Shown here in pieces: positions 6,584-13,197 of a DNA stretch of 13,197 nt. The stretch's first letter is position 1; every line of letters starts with the position of its first letter. Made by a program: the position numbers and the translations under genes. This stretch comes from Coraliomargarita sp. CAG:312 (GTDB lineage: Bacteria; Verrucomicrobiota; Verrucomicrobiia; Opitutales; Intestinicryptomonadaceae). Location: assembly GCA_000438015.1 (NCBI GenBank), contig FR901554.1:1-13197 (forward strand), given 5' to 3'. Below the pieces are notes generated by a model. The model was not told the origin of the DNA. It ran no database searches and saw only the letters and a list, made by a program, of their open reading frames with translations.

Positions 6584-7309
6584 GGTAAATGCAAAACACG
6601 GCCGCAATTTCAAAATAGTCAGAAAACGGAGATTGATTGCAGCAGTTTTCGGTTTTTAGTTTTAATGGCTGTTTGTCTGGACTATATTAGATATGTCTAT
6701 GGGCTAGCAGCTTAGGAAAATTGATTCTTTTAGGGTCTGTTTGGAGGCTGTTTGATGGCGCGACAGCGGTAATTTGCTTGGAAAACGCAGTAATTTAAAG
6801 GTCTCGTATACGCGGTTTAATCTAGAAAATGTTCGGCGACACTAAGAATAATAAAATAAAAGTTTAATGGGACCGAAACTTTGGCGCACATAAGCGACTT
6901 TTAAATAAAATGCTTTGCATGTTGCTTTGTGCGTATATGTTTTGTCCAATAGAATTTGAGGATATTTCTTGGTCCCGAATGTGTCTCAAAAAAAACAAAT
7001 ATTAGAATTTGCCTTGGATTTTGTCTTGTGCTGCATTCACGTCTGAAAATTACGCGGCTTAAGTCGCTTGCATTAAACTATTCAGGGATATTTTGGCTTT
7101 TTATGCGGGAACAGAATAAATTTACAGGCTAAACCCATTTGGCTTGAGATATCAAAATATTACAATAATTGCGTTTGCAGGCAGACGGCGCTAGATGCGA
7201 TTTCAGTATAATACCAAGAGCGCAGTGCGGATAAAATTTGCGTATGGACTTTTTCTTATCGCAGTATATCTATGTCTTAAAATATATTAGGGCAACAATG
7301 GCGGCATAA
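6584..7309. other. Intergenic region between gltD and the glycosidase gene
   Basis: There are 726 nt without a supportable gene. A terminator-like hairpin for gltD sits at the left end. A consensus -10-like TATAAT is at 7207-7212, about 100 nt before the glycosidase start, but I see no good -35 at the right distance. GGGACC (6869-6874) and GGTCCC (6971-6976) form a short, widely spaced inverted pair of doubtful meaning. Confidence 0.5.
6622..6659 (+). terminator. Possible weak terminator after gltD
   Basis: GAAAAC (6622-6627) pairs with GTTTTC (6645-6650) and is followed by GGTTTTTAGTTTT. The stem is only 6 bp and A/T-rich with a 17-nt loop, so termination is plausible rather than certain. 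It lies 39 nt after the gltD stop codon. Confidence 0.35.
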
Positions 7310-8979
7310 ATGAAACAAATACTATATTTAGAAACTATATTTAGATGCGCATTCCTTTTGGCAGCTGTATTGTCGGCGTCACTTCTACATGCGGGTGATC
7401 TCTATAAAAATGATAGAGCGCGCTGGATTGGCTATGTAAAAGAATTAACTCCCGATTTGAAACACAAGCTGGTCCGCCCTATTGCCATAGTCGGGGCGGT
7501 CAAGGATCCATCGGCTTTTCAGTCGTGGCGGGTTTGAAAAAGTCGTGGCGGTTTGAAAAAATTGGATTGCCGGAAGATATTTGCAATACGGATTTTCAAA
7601 AGCTTCAAAGCGTTGTTTTAGATTTCGGGAAACATTACACCGGCTTTTTTTCATTTTCTACAAAAATTATAAAAGGCGTTATGCACTCTCCCATTCGGCT
7701 AAAATTCCATTTTGCAGAGCTTCCGGCTGAATTAAACACGCCCCTAGACCCTTGGAAAGGCGGTTTGGCACGCTCATGGATGCAGGACGAAATTATAACT
7801 GTCACAGAACCAAACATAATTATGACTATACCTAGAAGAATGTCTTTTAGATATGTAAAAATAGAGGTAGTAGGAGAATGTATGTGGTTTGAATACGCGT
7901 TGGATAATATTCAGGTCAACGCTCAAACTTCCGCCGGCGAAATTAAAACATCTTTGGGAAAGGATTGTCCTAAAATAATATCGGGTATAAGAAACGTAGG
8001 GATAGAAACGCTCAAGGAATGCATGCAGGAAGTCTATGAAGACGGGCCAAAGCGCGATCGCAGGCTTTGGCTTGGGGATATGTATCTTGAAAATTTGGCA
8101 AATAGACACAGTTTTAAGAACTTTGCGCTAACAAAGCGCTGTTTATATCTGTTCGCATCTACTGCGGAAAAAGACGGTTTTGTTAATCCATGCTGTTTTG
8201 AGTTGCCGGTTCCGCACTCGCAGCAAAGCAGGTGCGTTCCTTATAGCCTTCTATTCATATCGGTTTTGTACGACTACCTTGCGGATACGCAAGACTACCG
8301 CACTGCAAACGACTTATGGCGCGTGGCCAAGAGGCAGATGGAACTTGTGTTGGAGAGTGTAGGCCCGGACGGTGTCTATGAAGCGCCTAAAAATGCGTGG
8401 ATATTTTTTGACTGGCGCAAAGACTTTGATTACAATACGTCTATGCAGGCCTTGTGCGCAATCTCGCTGGACAAAATTGCGGAGCTGGCAAAAAAACTGG
8501 ATAGGGAATCGGAAATTGAGGGCTGGAACGGTATTGCCGAAAAAATGCGCGCTGCGGCGAAAGAAAAACTATACTCTCCGGAAAGGCGTGTTTTCATTAG
8601 CGGGAAAAACAAACAGATTTCAGTTCTTTCGCAAGCATGGGCGACGCTTGCGGGATTTGCCGACGATGAAACTTGCCGAATTGCGATTGCCGAAGCGTTG
8701 GAGTCTGGCGATTCGGTAAAAGTCGGAACTCCGTACGCTATGCATTATGTTATTGAAGCCATGATAAAGTGCGGGATGAAAGCCGAAGCCCGCCGGCTGT
8801 TGGAGTCGTATTGGGGCGGTATGGTAAGAAAGGGGGCGGATACTTTTTGGGAGGTTTATGACCCGAATGACGACTATATTTCGCCTTACGGCTTCTTCCC
8901 TTTAAACAGCGCCTGCCACGCTTGGAGTTGCACTCCCGTATATTTTATACACGCTTATCCGGATATCTTTCAGAAATAA
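7310..8979 (+). pseudogene. Secreted GH78-like (alpha-L-rhamnosidase type) glycoside hydrolase, frameshifted by a tandem duplication
   Basis: Two overlapping frames make one gene. The first (7310-7537, 75 aa) carries a signal peptide (MKQ, hydrophobic core CAFLLAAVLSASLL, cleavage near HAG). It stops just after SWRV, where the second frame (GTG 7525 to 8979, 484 aa) continues with SWRFEKIG. Removing one copy of the 20-nt repeat at 7521-7560 joins them into a protein of about 549 aa. The second part has a beta-rich section (about 25-135) and an (alpha/alpha)6-type catalytic domain (about 150-484). GH78 hallmarks are EDGPKRDRRLWLGD (172-185, acid region, the DG-x-KRDR variant rather than CPQRDE), the likely general base Glu443 in TFWEVYD, and CHAWSCTPVYF (464-474). 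The substrate would be rhamnose-containing glycans outside the cytoplasm, but activity on rhamnosides is inferred. It is shorter than typical multidomain GH78 enzymes. As it stands the catalytic part would be made without a signal peptide, if at all. Confidence 0.8.
7521..7560 (+). repeat. 20-bp tandem duplication that breaks the glycosidase frame
   Basis: The two units begin AGTCGTGGCG at 7521 and 7541. They differ by one G in the G-run (GCGGG against GCGG) and the balancing A-run at the end. Because 20 is not a multiple of three, the duplication shifts the frame by -1 and brings TGA (7535-7537) into frame. Deleting one unit restores an open frame across the junction. Slippage between the copies could reverse it. 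Confidence 0.9.
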
Positions 8980-9273
8980 AACAAACGGAACTTTTGCCCG
9001 CAAGACGAAAGCCAGTGTTGCATTAAATCCGCAACTGCTTGGTTTGCGCCTGCAGAAACTTAAAATTAAATTATAAATTGGAGTTTTACTACAATGTTGT
9101 GCAGCTAAGTTCCGCTGCTTTGGGTATTATCCAAAATCTTTGGCGCGCAACGAAAGTTGCCGCTCCAGAGTGCCTTCAGAATTGCAGGGTGAATCTATGA
9201 AAGACAAATCTAAAAAATCAACCTATTCCACAACCTTTGGTGTTGACCCCATTTATAGCCGCTTAAATACAAA

Positions 9274-9307
9274 AAAGCGAACCGCCATATTTAACGCGGT
9301 TCGCTTT
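9274..9307 (-). terminator. Strong rho-independent terminator of tRNA-Val
   Basis: A perfect 12-bp stem, AAAGCGAACCGC (9274-9285) with GCGGTTCGCTTT (9296-9307), encloses a 10-nt loop. On the minus strand the stem is followed by a run of T, so it ends the tRNA transcript 10 nt after its CCA. The A/T tails on both sides mean it may also stop plus-strand transcripts coming from the glycosidase gene. Confidence 0.9.
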
Positions 9308-9316
9308 CTCACCAAA

Positions 9317-9393
9317 TGGTGGGCGATGTAGGATTCGAACCTACGACATTCTGCGTGTAAAACAGACGCTCTAACCAACTGAGCTAATCGCCC
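9317..9393 (-). tRNA. tRNA-Val (anticodon UAC)
   Basis: The cloverleaf is complete on the minus strand. The acceptor GGGCGAT pairs with ATCGCCC, the D-arm GCTCAGTTGGTTAGAGC is canonical, the anticodon stem TCTGT/GCAGA holds the loop TTTACAC with anticodon TAC, and the T-arm is GTAGG/TTCGAAT/CCTAC. Discriminator A and an encoded CCA (9317-9319) complete it. It reads valine codons. It stands alone, with its own terminator, and is not related to the tRNA fragment at 2587-2627, which lacks encoded CCA. Confidence 0.97.
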
Positions 9394-9763
9394 TTTGAAT
9401 TTTTGAAGATTGCATAGTGCTTATTTTAACTCGGCCTTCAAGCTTTTTTTTGCTTTTTCTAAAAATTTTAATAATCTGTGTGCGATTTCTATCCATAAGA
9501 GCCGCAACGCCCGTTTTTATAGCAGAGTTTTATCTCTCGGAAACGGCGGGTATTTGCCGGCGGATTATAAGAAAATAAATGTTTTTACGCTATATTTGCG
9601 CACAAAAGTTTTTATTTGCAGTCTAAAAAAAGAGAAAAAAAAGCTGGAAATGCATAGCTTAATTGTATTCAATTGCTTTTTCAAAACGATATGCGTTTTG
9701 TCGTTCGGCTTTGCGGGCGGCACTGCGTGCGCGTTCAAATGTACTTTAATATTATAAATACCC
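9394..9763. other. Divergent intergenic region: tRNA-Val promoter side and TPR gene promoter side
   Basis: These 370 nt lie between the divergent tRNA-Val and TPR genes and should hold both promoters. A 115-codon open frame from TTG 9410 is low-complexity, lacks a ribosome site and is probably chance. A dyad lies at 9682-9700. A TTATAAATA-type A+T box at 9752-9760 sits almost on the TPR start codon, so a leaderless transcript is possible if it is a -10. Confidence 0.5.
9682..9700. promoter_or_regulatory. 19-bp dyad upstream of the TPR gene, possible operator
   Basis: CAAAACG-atatg-CGTTTTG has perfect 7-bp arms about 64 nt upstream of the ATG. No T-run follows, so it is not a terminator. The size and symmetry fit a dimeric repressor site, but no regulator gene is nearby and the role is inferred from symmetry alone. 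Confidence 0.3.
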
Positions 9764-12700
9764 ATGACATTTAGATTTGGAACGATAAAGGTATTCTTGG
9801 CTTTCGGTGCGTATGCAATGGCTTCTGCATTGTGTGCGTTCGGACAGGATGTTATTCAAATGGGAACCCTCGAACTAAAAAACGAGGCTACGGCGCTAAT
9901 CGGCGAAAAGAGGTATGTCGAAGCTCGCCCGTACATGCATGAGCTTATAAAGCGCATAAACGACTCCACCGACGCGACGTTAAAGGCTCAGCTTGAAGAA
10001 CTTTATTATTTTGACGCTTTTAGCTACTTGCAGGAAAACCAGGCAAACCCCTCTGACAAGCTTCTTATGAAGGCTATCGAAGGGTTTGATAAGGTAATCA
10101 ACAACTACCCGACCGGAGAATTTGCGCGTCTGGCAATTGACGTAAAGGCATCGTGCTACGACGGAATGAAAAAATATGCTCAGGCGACAGAAACCCGCGG
10201 AAAACTTCTCCAGCGCCCGTTTGTAGACAAATTAAACAACAAGCAGCAGCTTGATGTCATACGCAAAATAGCAACTTCGCTTTACGCCTTGCGCGAATGG
10301 AAGCTTGGGGAAAAATGGTTTGACCTGCTGCTTCAAAGGTCATCCTCTGCGGAAGACAAGTCCCTTGCCGCATCGGGGCTGATTCAAACGGCTGTCGAAA
10401 AGAAAAATTACGATGCGGTAAAAAAATATTTGCCTTATATGGTATACAACACTCCGACGCGTTCGGATATCGCGTTGAATGTGGCTTTCTTAAAGGCGGG
10501 CGACGCCCTTGTGAAAGCTGAAAAGTATGGCGATGCTACTTTATTTTACAGTATGGTGTTCGGAAAAGAAACCATAGAGAAGAATCTCGCCCTCCACCTT
10601 GAAAGAGCGAAGAAAGTCGCGGCAAACGCAAAACGCATCAATAGCCCGAATGCAGCTGATTTGGAGGCCAAGGTAAAGTTGATAGAGAGCCAGCTTGAGG
10701 CTATGAAGGGCATTCAGTCGTATGCGGTCGACTTAATGGCGCGCTCTGCCCGCAATTATATGCTTACTGAGCGCAGTTATGAAAGTTTTTGGTCCTATTG
10801 GCAGCTTTTGCGCGCGTTCCCGGACCATCAAAATATAGAGGATTTCTATTACGCAGCTTTCATCGGCGCCTATCAAATAGGAAAATTGGACGAGATGTTT
10901 AAACTCGGAGAGGAGTATCTCGGCAAATTTCCGGACGGGCAGTATGTGCGCGATATCCAGCTGTATACAGCCCAATATTACCTGCAAAAGAAAGACTATG
11001 ATTCCTTCTTTGCACTGGCGATGAAATTTATCGAGGAATACAATGATGACTCGCAGGGGGCTGATATGATATTCCTGATGGGCAAGGCTTGGTTTGATAC
11101 CGGCAAATATTCCGATGTAATAAAGACCTTTGGCGAATATATAAAGAATTATCCCGACACGGCAATTATGGAGGCGTGCATGTATTGGTCGGGCATGGCG
11201 TATATGGCTCAAGGAAAATTTAAAGAGGCCACTAAAATTCTCGTTAAAATGATAGACGACTATCCTAACGGAACTTATTCCGAGGATGGCGCATACCGCC
11301 GTGGCGTGGCCGCATTTGGCGCTGGTGAATTTGAAATAGCGCGCGACACTCTTGAGGATTTCATAGCTAAATTCCCAAAGAGCAAATTGCGCGGCGAGGC
11401 GGAATTTTTCTTGGGCGATATTTACGCCAATGTAAACGAAGTCGATCTCGCCTTAAAGCATTATAAAGCTGTCGAACTATACACAAAAAATCAGAGCTTT
11501 ATCGACAATGCATATATGCAGGCTGCCAAGCTTCTCCATAACGTGGACAGGTACGAGGAGGAATCGGACTTGATGGATGTTTATATAGAGCGTTTCCCGA
11601 AAGGCATAAGGTCGGAGGCTTCTTTTAACAAGGCAAAGGCAAAAGAGATGATGGGGCTTCCCGCGGATGCTCTTGCTATATACAAAGACGCAATTGTTAA
11701 ATACGGCGCTAATCCCAAAGATGACGGCGTAGATAAAATGATATTGGATTTCGATAGAATGTGCACTACAAACCTCGAAAAGCTCAAGGCAACGGTTGAA
11801 TTCTTAAACAAGCTTTTGACGGATGACAAAATGGCGACGGTCCGCCGCGCAAACAATGCGTCCGAAAGGCTTCCGGAGCTTTTGTATTTCATGGTTGAAG
11901 TTCCCGCCAAGAGGTACCGCTATTTCCAAGACAATCCGAAAATAGACAAGCGCCTGTATGAAAAATTTAAGCGCGACAAAGCTTTCGGCGCCAACTTATA
12001 TAAAGACAAAACCATTCTAAAAAATCTTTTTGACCGCTATTCAGCCCAAATTGCGGCTTATCCGCAGGGCGGCACCGAAAAAGTGTTTAACGACATCCTT
12101 TCCGACGCTTTAAAGGCAAAAAATAATACATTGGCCTTTAGAATAATGATGGGGCTAGACTCAATAGGAAAGCCTGTAAAGTACGATAAGATGTTCACGG
12201 CGGACGACTTGAAAAATTCATCCGTGAGAACGCTCGTCTGGATTGCCAAGATAAACGAAAAATACGGAGCCGATGAAGCGCGCAAGGCGTTTAGGGAAGC
12301 TCGCAATCGTGATGAGTATGATTACCTTATAGACGTAATGTTCGGGGAGGCTGCTCTTGAAGAGCGCCAAACGAATTGGGACAGGGTATTGGCTATATAT
12401 CAAGAAATCCAAGACAATTTCCCTTCGGATGAACGCGCAGCAGACGCAGCCTTGGCTAAAGCAGACGCCTTTGCAAAGTTGGGGAAGCACGATAAAGCCA
12501 TTGCCGAATACGAGTCTGTCCTCCGAACCCCGGCATGGCGCGGCAACGCGCACGCGGAGGCTCTATACAAACTTGGAAAAATAGCGCAATTGGATTCCAA
12601 GATAGACGCGGCGTTGATGTATTACGACAGATGCTATTTAGGGTTCGCAAATTGCTATAAGTGGACCGGGAAAGCTTTGTTGTCGGCCGCCCAGTTGCTC

Positions 12701-12817
12701 TCGGCCCAAAACAACAAAGACAAAGCTAAAGAAATATGCGATGAATTCTTGGGCAACAAGCTCAATGAGGCTTCGCCCGATTTCTCCGAAATAAAGCAGT
12801 ATCGCCTGACACTATAA
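9764..12817 (+). CDS. Large exported tetratricopeptide-repeat protein
   Basis: The 1017-aa product starts with a signal peptide (TIKVFLAFGAYAMASALCAFGQ, cleavage near residue 28), so it acts in the periplasm or at the outer membrane. The mature part is almost wholly alpha-helical TPR-like repeats. They are clearest at 360-640, where units end in short NYP, DYP or KFP turns (for example EYIKNYPDTAI, KMIDDYPNGTY, DFIAKFPKSKL), the BamD/CpoB-like pattern, and again at about 880-1000 (KADAFAKLGKHDKAIAEYESVL). A charged central stretch (about 640-850) shows no clear repeats. Such proteins serve as scaffolds for envelope complexes. In PVC bacteria I recall similar giant TPR genes ahead of ExbB/ExbD/TonB-type genes, but those would lie beyond the window. 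The start has no Shine-Dalgarno; it is chosen because it gives a complete signal peptide. The next gene follows after 29 nt, indicating an operon. Confidence 0.85.
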   Translation: MTFRFGTIKVFLAFGAYAMASALCAFGQDVIQMGTLELKNEATALIGEKRYVEARPYMHELIKRINDSTDATLKAQLEELYYFDAFSYLQENQANPSDKLLMKAIEGFDKVINNYPTGEFARLAIDVKASCYDGMKKYAQATETRGKLLQRPFVDKLNNKQQLDVIRKIATSLYALREWKLGEKWFDLLLQRSSSAEDKSLAASGLIQTAVEKKNYDAVKKYLPYMVYNTPTRSDIALNVAFLKAGDALVKAEKYGDATLFYSMVFGKETIEKNLALHLERAKKVAANAKRINSPNAADLEAKVKLIESQLEAMKGIQSYAVDLMARSARNYMLTERSYESFWSYWQLLRAFPDHQNIEDFYYAAFIGAYQIGKLDEMFKLGEEYLGKFPDGQYVRDIQLYTAQYYLQKKDYDSFFALAMKFIEEYNDDSQGADMIFLMGKAWFDTGKYSDVIKTFGEYIKNYPDTAIMEACMYWSGMAYMAQGKFKEATKILVKMIDDYPNGTYSEDGAYRRGVAAFGAGEFEIARDTLEDFIAKFPKSKLRGEAEFFLGDIYANVNEVDLALKHYKAVELYTKNQSFIDNAYMQAAKLLHNVDRYEEESDLMDVYIERFPKGIRSEASFNKAKAKEMMGLPADALAIYKDAIVKYGANPKDDGVDKMILDFDRMCTTNLEKLKATVEFLNKLLTDDKMATVRRANNASERLPELLYFMVEVPAKRYRYFQDNPKIDKRLYEKFKRDKAFGANLYKDKTILKNLFDRYSAQIAAYPQGGTEKVFNDILSDALKAKNNTLAFRIMMGLDSIGKPVKYDKMFTADDLKNSSVRTLVWIAKINEKYGADEARKAFREARNRDEYDYLIDVMFGEAALEERQTNWDRVLAIYQEIQDNFPSDERAADAALAKADAFAKLGKHDKAIAEYESVLRTPAWRGNAHAEALYKLGKIAQLDSKIDAALMYYDRCYLGFANCYKWTGKALLSAAQLLSAQNNKDKAKEICDEFLGNKLNEASPDFSEIKQYRLTL

Positions 12818-12833
12818 TTCTTTGACACCCCGA

Positions 12834-12840
12834 AAGGAGA
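12834..12840 (+). promoter_or_regulatory. Ribosome binding site of the last gene
   Basis: AAGGAGA lies 6 nt before ATG 12847. It fixes the start of the partial gene and is the best Shine-Dalgarno in the window, in contrast to the upstream TPR gene, which has none. Confidence 0.85.
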
Positions 12841-12846
12841 AACTTT

Positions 12847-13197
12847 ATGAAATCTTTAAAGACAACATCGTTGATACTAGCATCGGTTGTGGCGGCGTCT
12901 CTTGCTTGCGCGCAGTCTGCTTCGGCAGTGTCCGGCGCAAAGCCGGCGGATGGCGCCTCCGTGCAGTCGGATGCAAATAAAGACCGCTCGTACGTGGAAG
13001 ATTACGCGGATAAAAAGCCGACCATTGTGATGGTTGATGCCAGCGCCGGAAAAGAAACTCCAGTGACTTTAATTTCCGCATCTGAAAAGGACTTTAAATT
13101 TAAAGATTCTAGCGGAGGAGAGCTGACCGTTCCCAAGAAGTCTAAATCGTTTAAATTTGCCGTAAAGACCGACAGCAACTGGGGGCGCGCACGCAAT
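12847..13197 (+). CDS. Exported protein of unknown function, 3' end beyond the window
   Basis: The first 117 residues are visible and the frame is still open at the window edge. A signal peptide is clear (MKSLKTTSLILASVVAASLA, cleavage around CAQSASA). The Cys at 21 lacks a proper lipobox, so a lipoprotein is unlikely. After an Ala/Ser/Asp-rich linker comes a charged segment rich in Lys and Asp with beta-strand character (PVTLISASEKDFKFKD, GGELTVPKKSKSFKFAV). I do not recognise the family. It sits 29 nt after the large TPR gene, so the two are almost surely co-transcribed, and both are exported, which suggests a shared envelope role. Confidence 0.8.
   Translation, partial: MKSLKTTSLILASVVAASLACAQSASAVSGAKPADGASVQSDANKDRSYVEDYADKKPTIVMVDASAGKETPVTLISASEKDFKFKDSSGGELTVPKKSKSFKFAVKTDSNWGRARN

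Noticed and set aside
7516..7540. Programmed -1 ribosomal frameshift in the glycosidase gene
   Set aside because: No slippery heptamer lies in the correct frame in the overlap, and the 20-bp duplication accounts fully for the shift.
9140..9331. 63-codon open frame after the glycosidase
   Set aside because: It reads through the tRNA-Val terminator and into the tRNA 3' end on the opposite strand, so it is a chance frame.
9410..9757. 115-codon open frame from a TTG between tRNA-Val and the TPR gene
   Set aside because: Its composition is Phe/Lys/Asn/Ser-rich as expected from A+T-rich DNA. It has a TTG start, no Shine-Dalgarno and no recognisable domain, and it occupies the space needed for two promoters.

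Overview
The window looks like a chromosomal segment of a free-living, probably host- or particle-associated bacterium. The best guess is a member of the PVC group, such as an Opitutae-like Verrucomicrobiota. That guess rests on the C-terminal signature of the tyrosine recombinase, on a very large secreted TPR protein followed by a small secreted protein, and on a GH78-type glycosidase beside a stand-alone glutamate synthase small subunit. No rRNA or ribosomal protein is present, so the taxonomic call is an inference only. Coding density is low: long A+T-rich intergenic stretches separate the genes.

Region 1 (1-2627) is the right end of an integrative element. It holds an orphan AbiEi/DUF6088-like winged-helix protein (346-1113, +) and a tyrosine recombinase (1213-2487, -). 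The element ends at a displaced 3' half of a tRNA gene, probably tRNA-Arg(CCU) (2587-2627), beginning at the anticodon loop. The orientation of this fragment implies that the intact tRNA gene and the rest of the element lie to the left, outside the window.

Region 2 (2607-3557) is a single-gene segment bounded by two near-identical 31-32 bp direct repeats made of the same tRNA 3' end plus its flank. Its only gene is a GIY-YIG/DUF4357 nuclease broken by one in-frame TGA exactly where a Trp codon is expected. The arrangement suggests successive insertions at one tRNA site.

Region 3 (3558-5167) is 1.6 kb without a convincing gene. It contains three structured segments: a converging cluster of AAATAGG units forming a large imperfect palindrome (3886-4094), a 79-nt near-perfect hairpin that resembles a miniature inverted-repeat element with TA flanks (4207-4285), and a nested stem-loop (4574-4625).

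Region 4 (5168-9393) holds metabolic genes. These are an NADPH-dependent glutamate synthase small-subunit-type flavoprotein (5168-6583) with no large subunit nearby, a secreted GH78-like glycoside hydrolase split by a 20-bp tandem duplication (7310-8979), and a tRNA-Val(UAC) on the minus strand with its own strong terminator.

Region 5 (9764-13197) is the start of an envelope-related operon: a 1017-residue exported TPR protein, then, 29 nt later and with a good Shine-Dalgarno, a second exported protein that runs off the window.

I did not find a clear new multi-gene system. The features most worth following up are the tandem att-bounded nuclease cassette and the structured non-coding block beside it.
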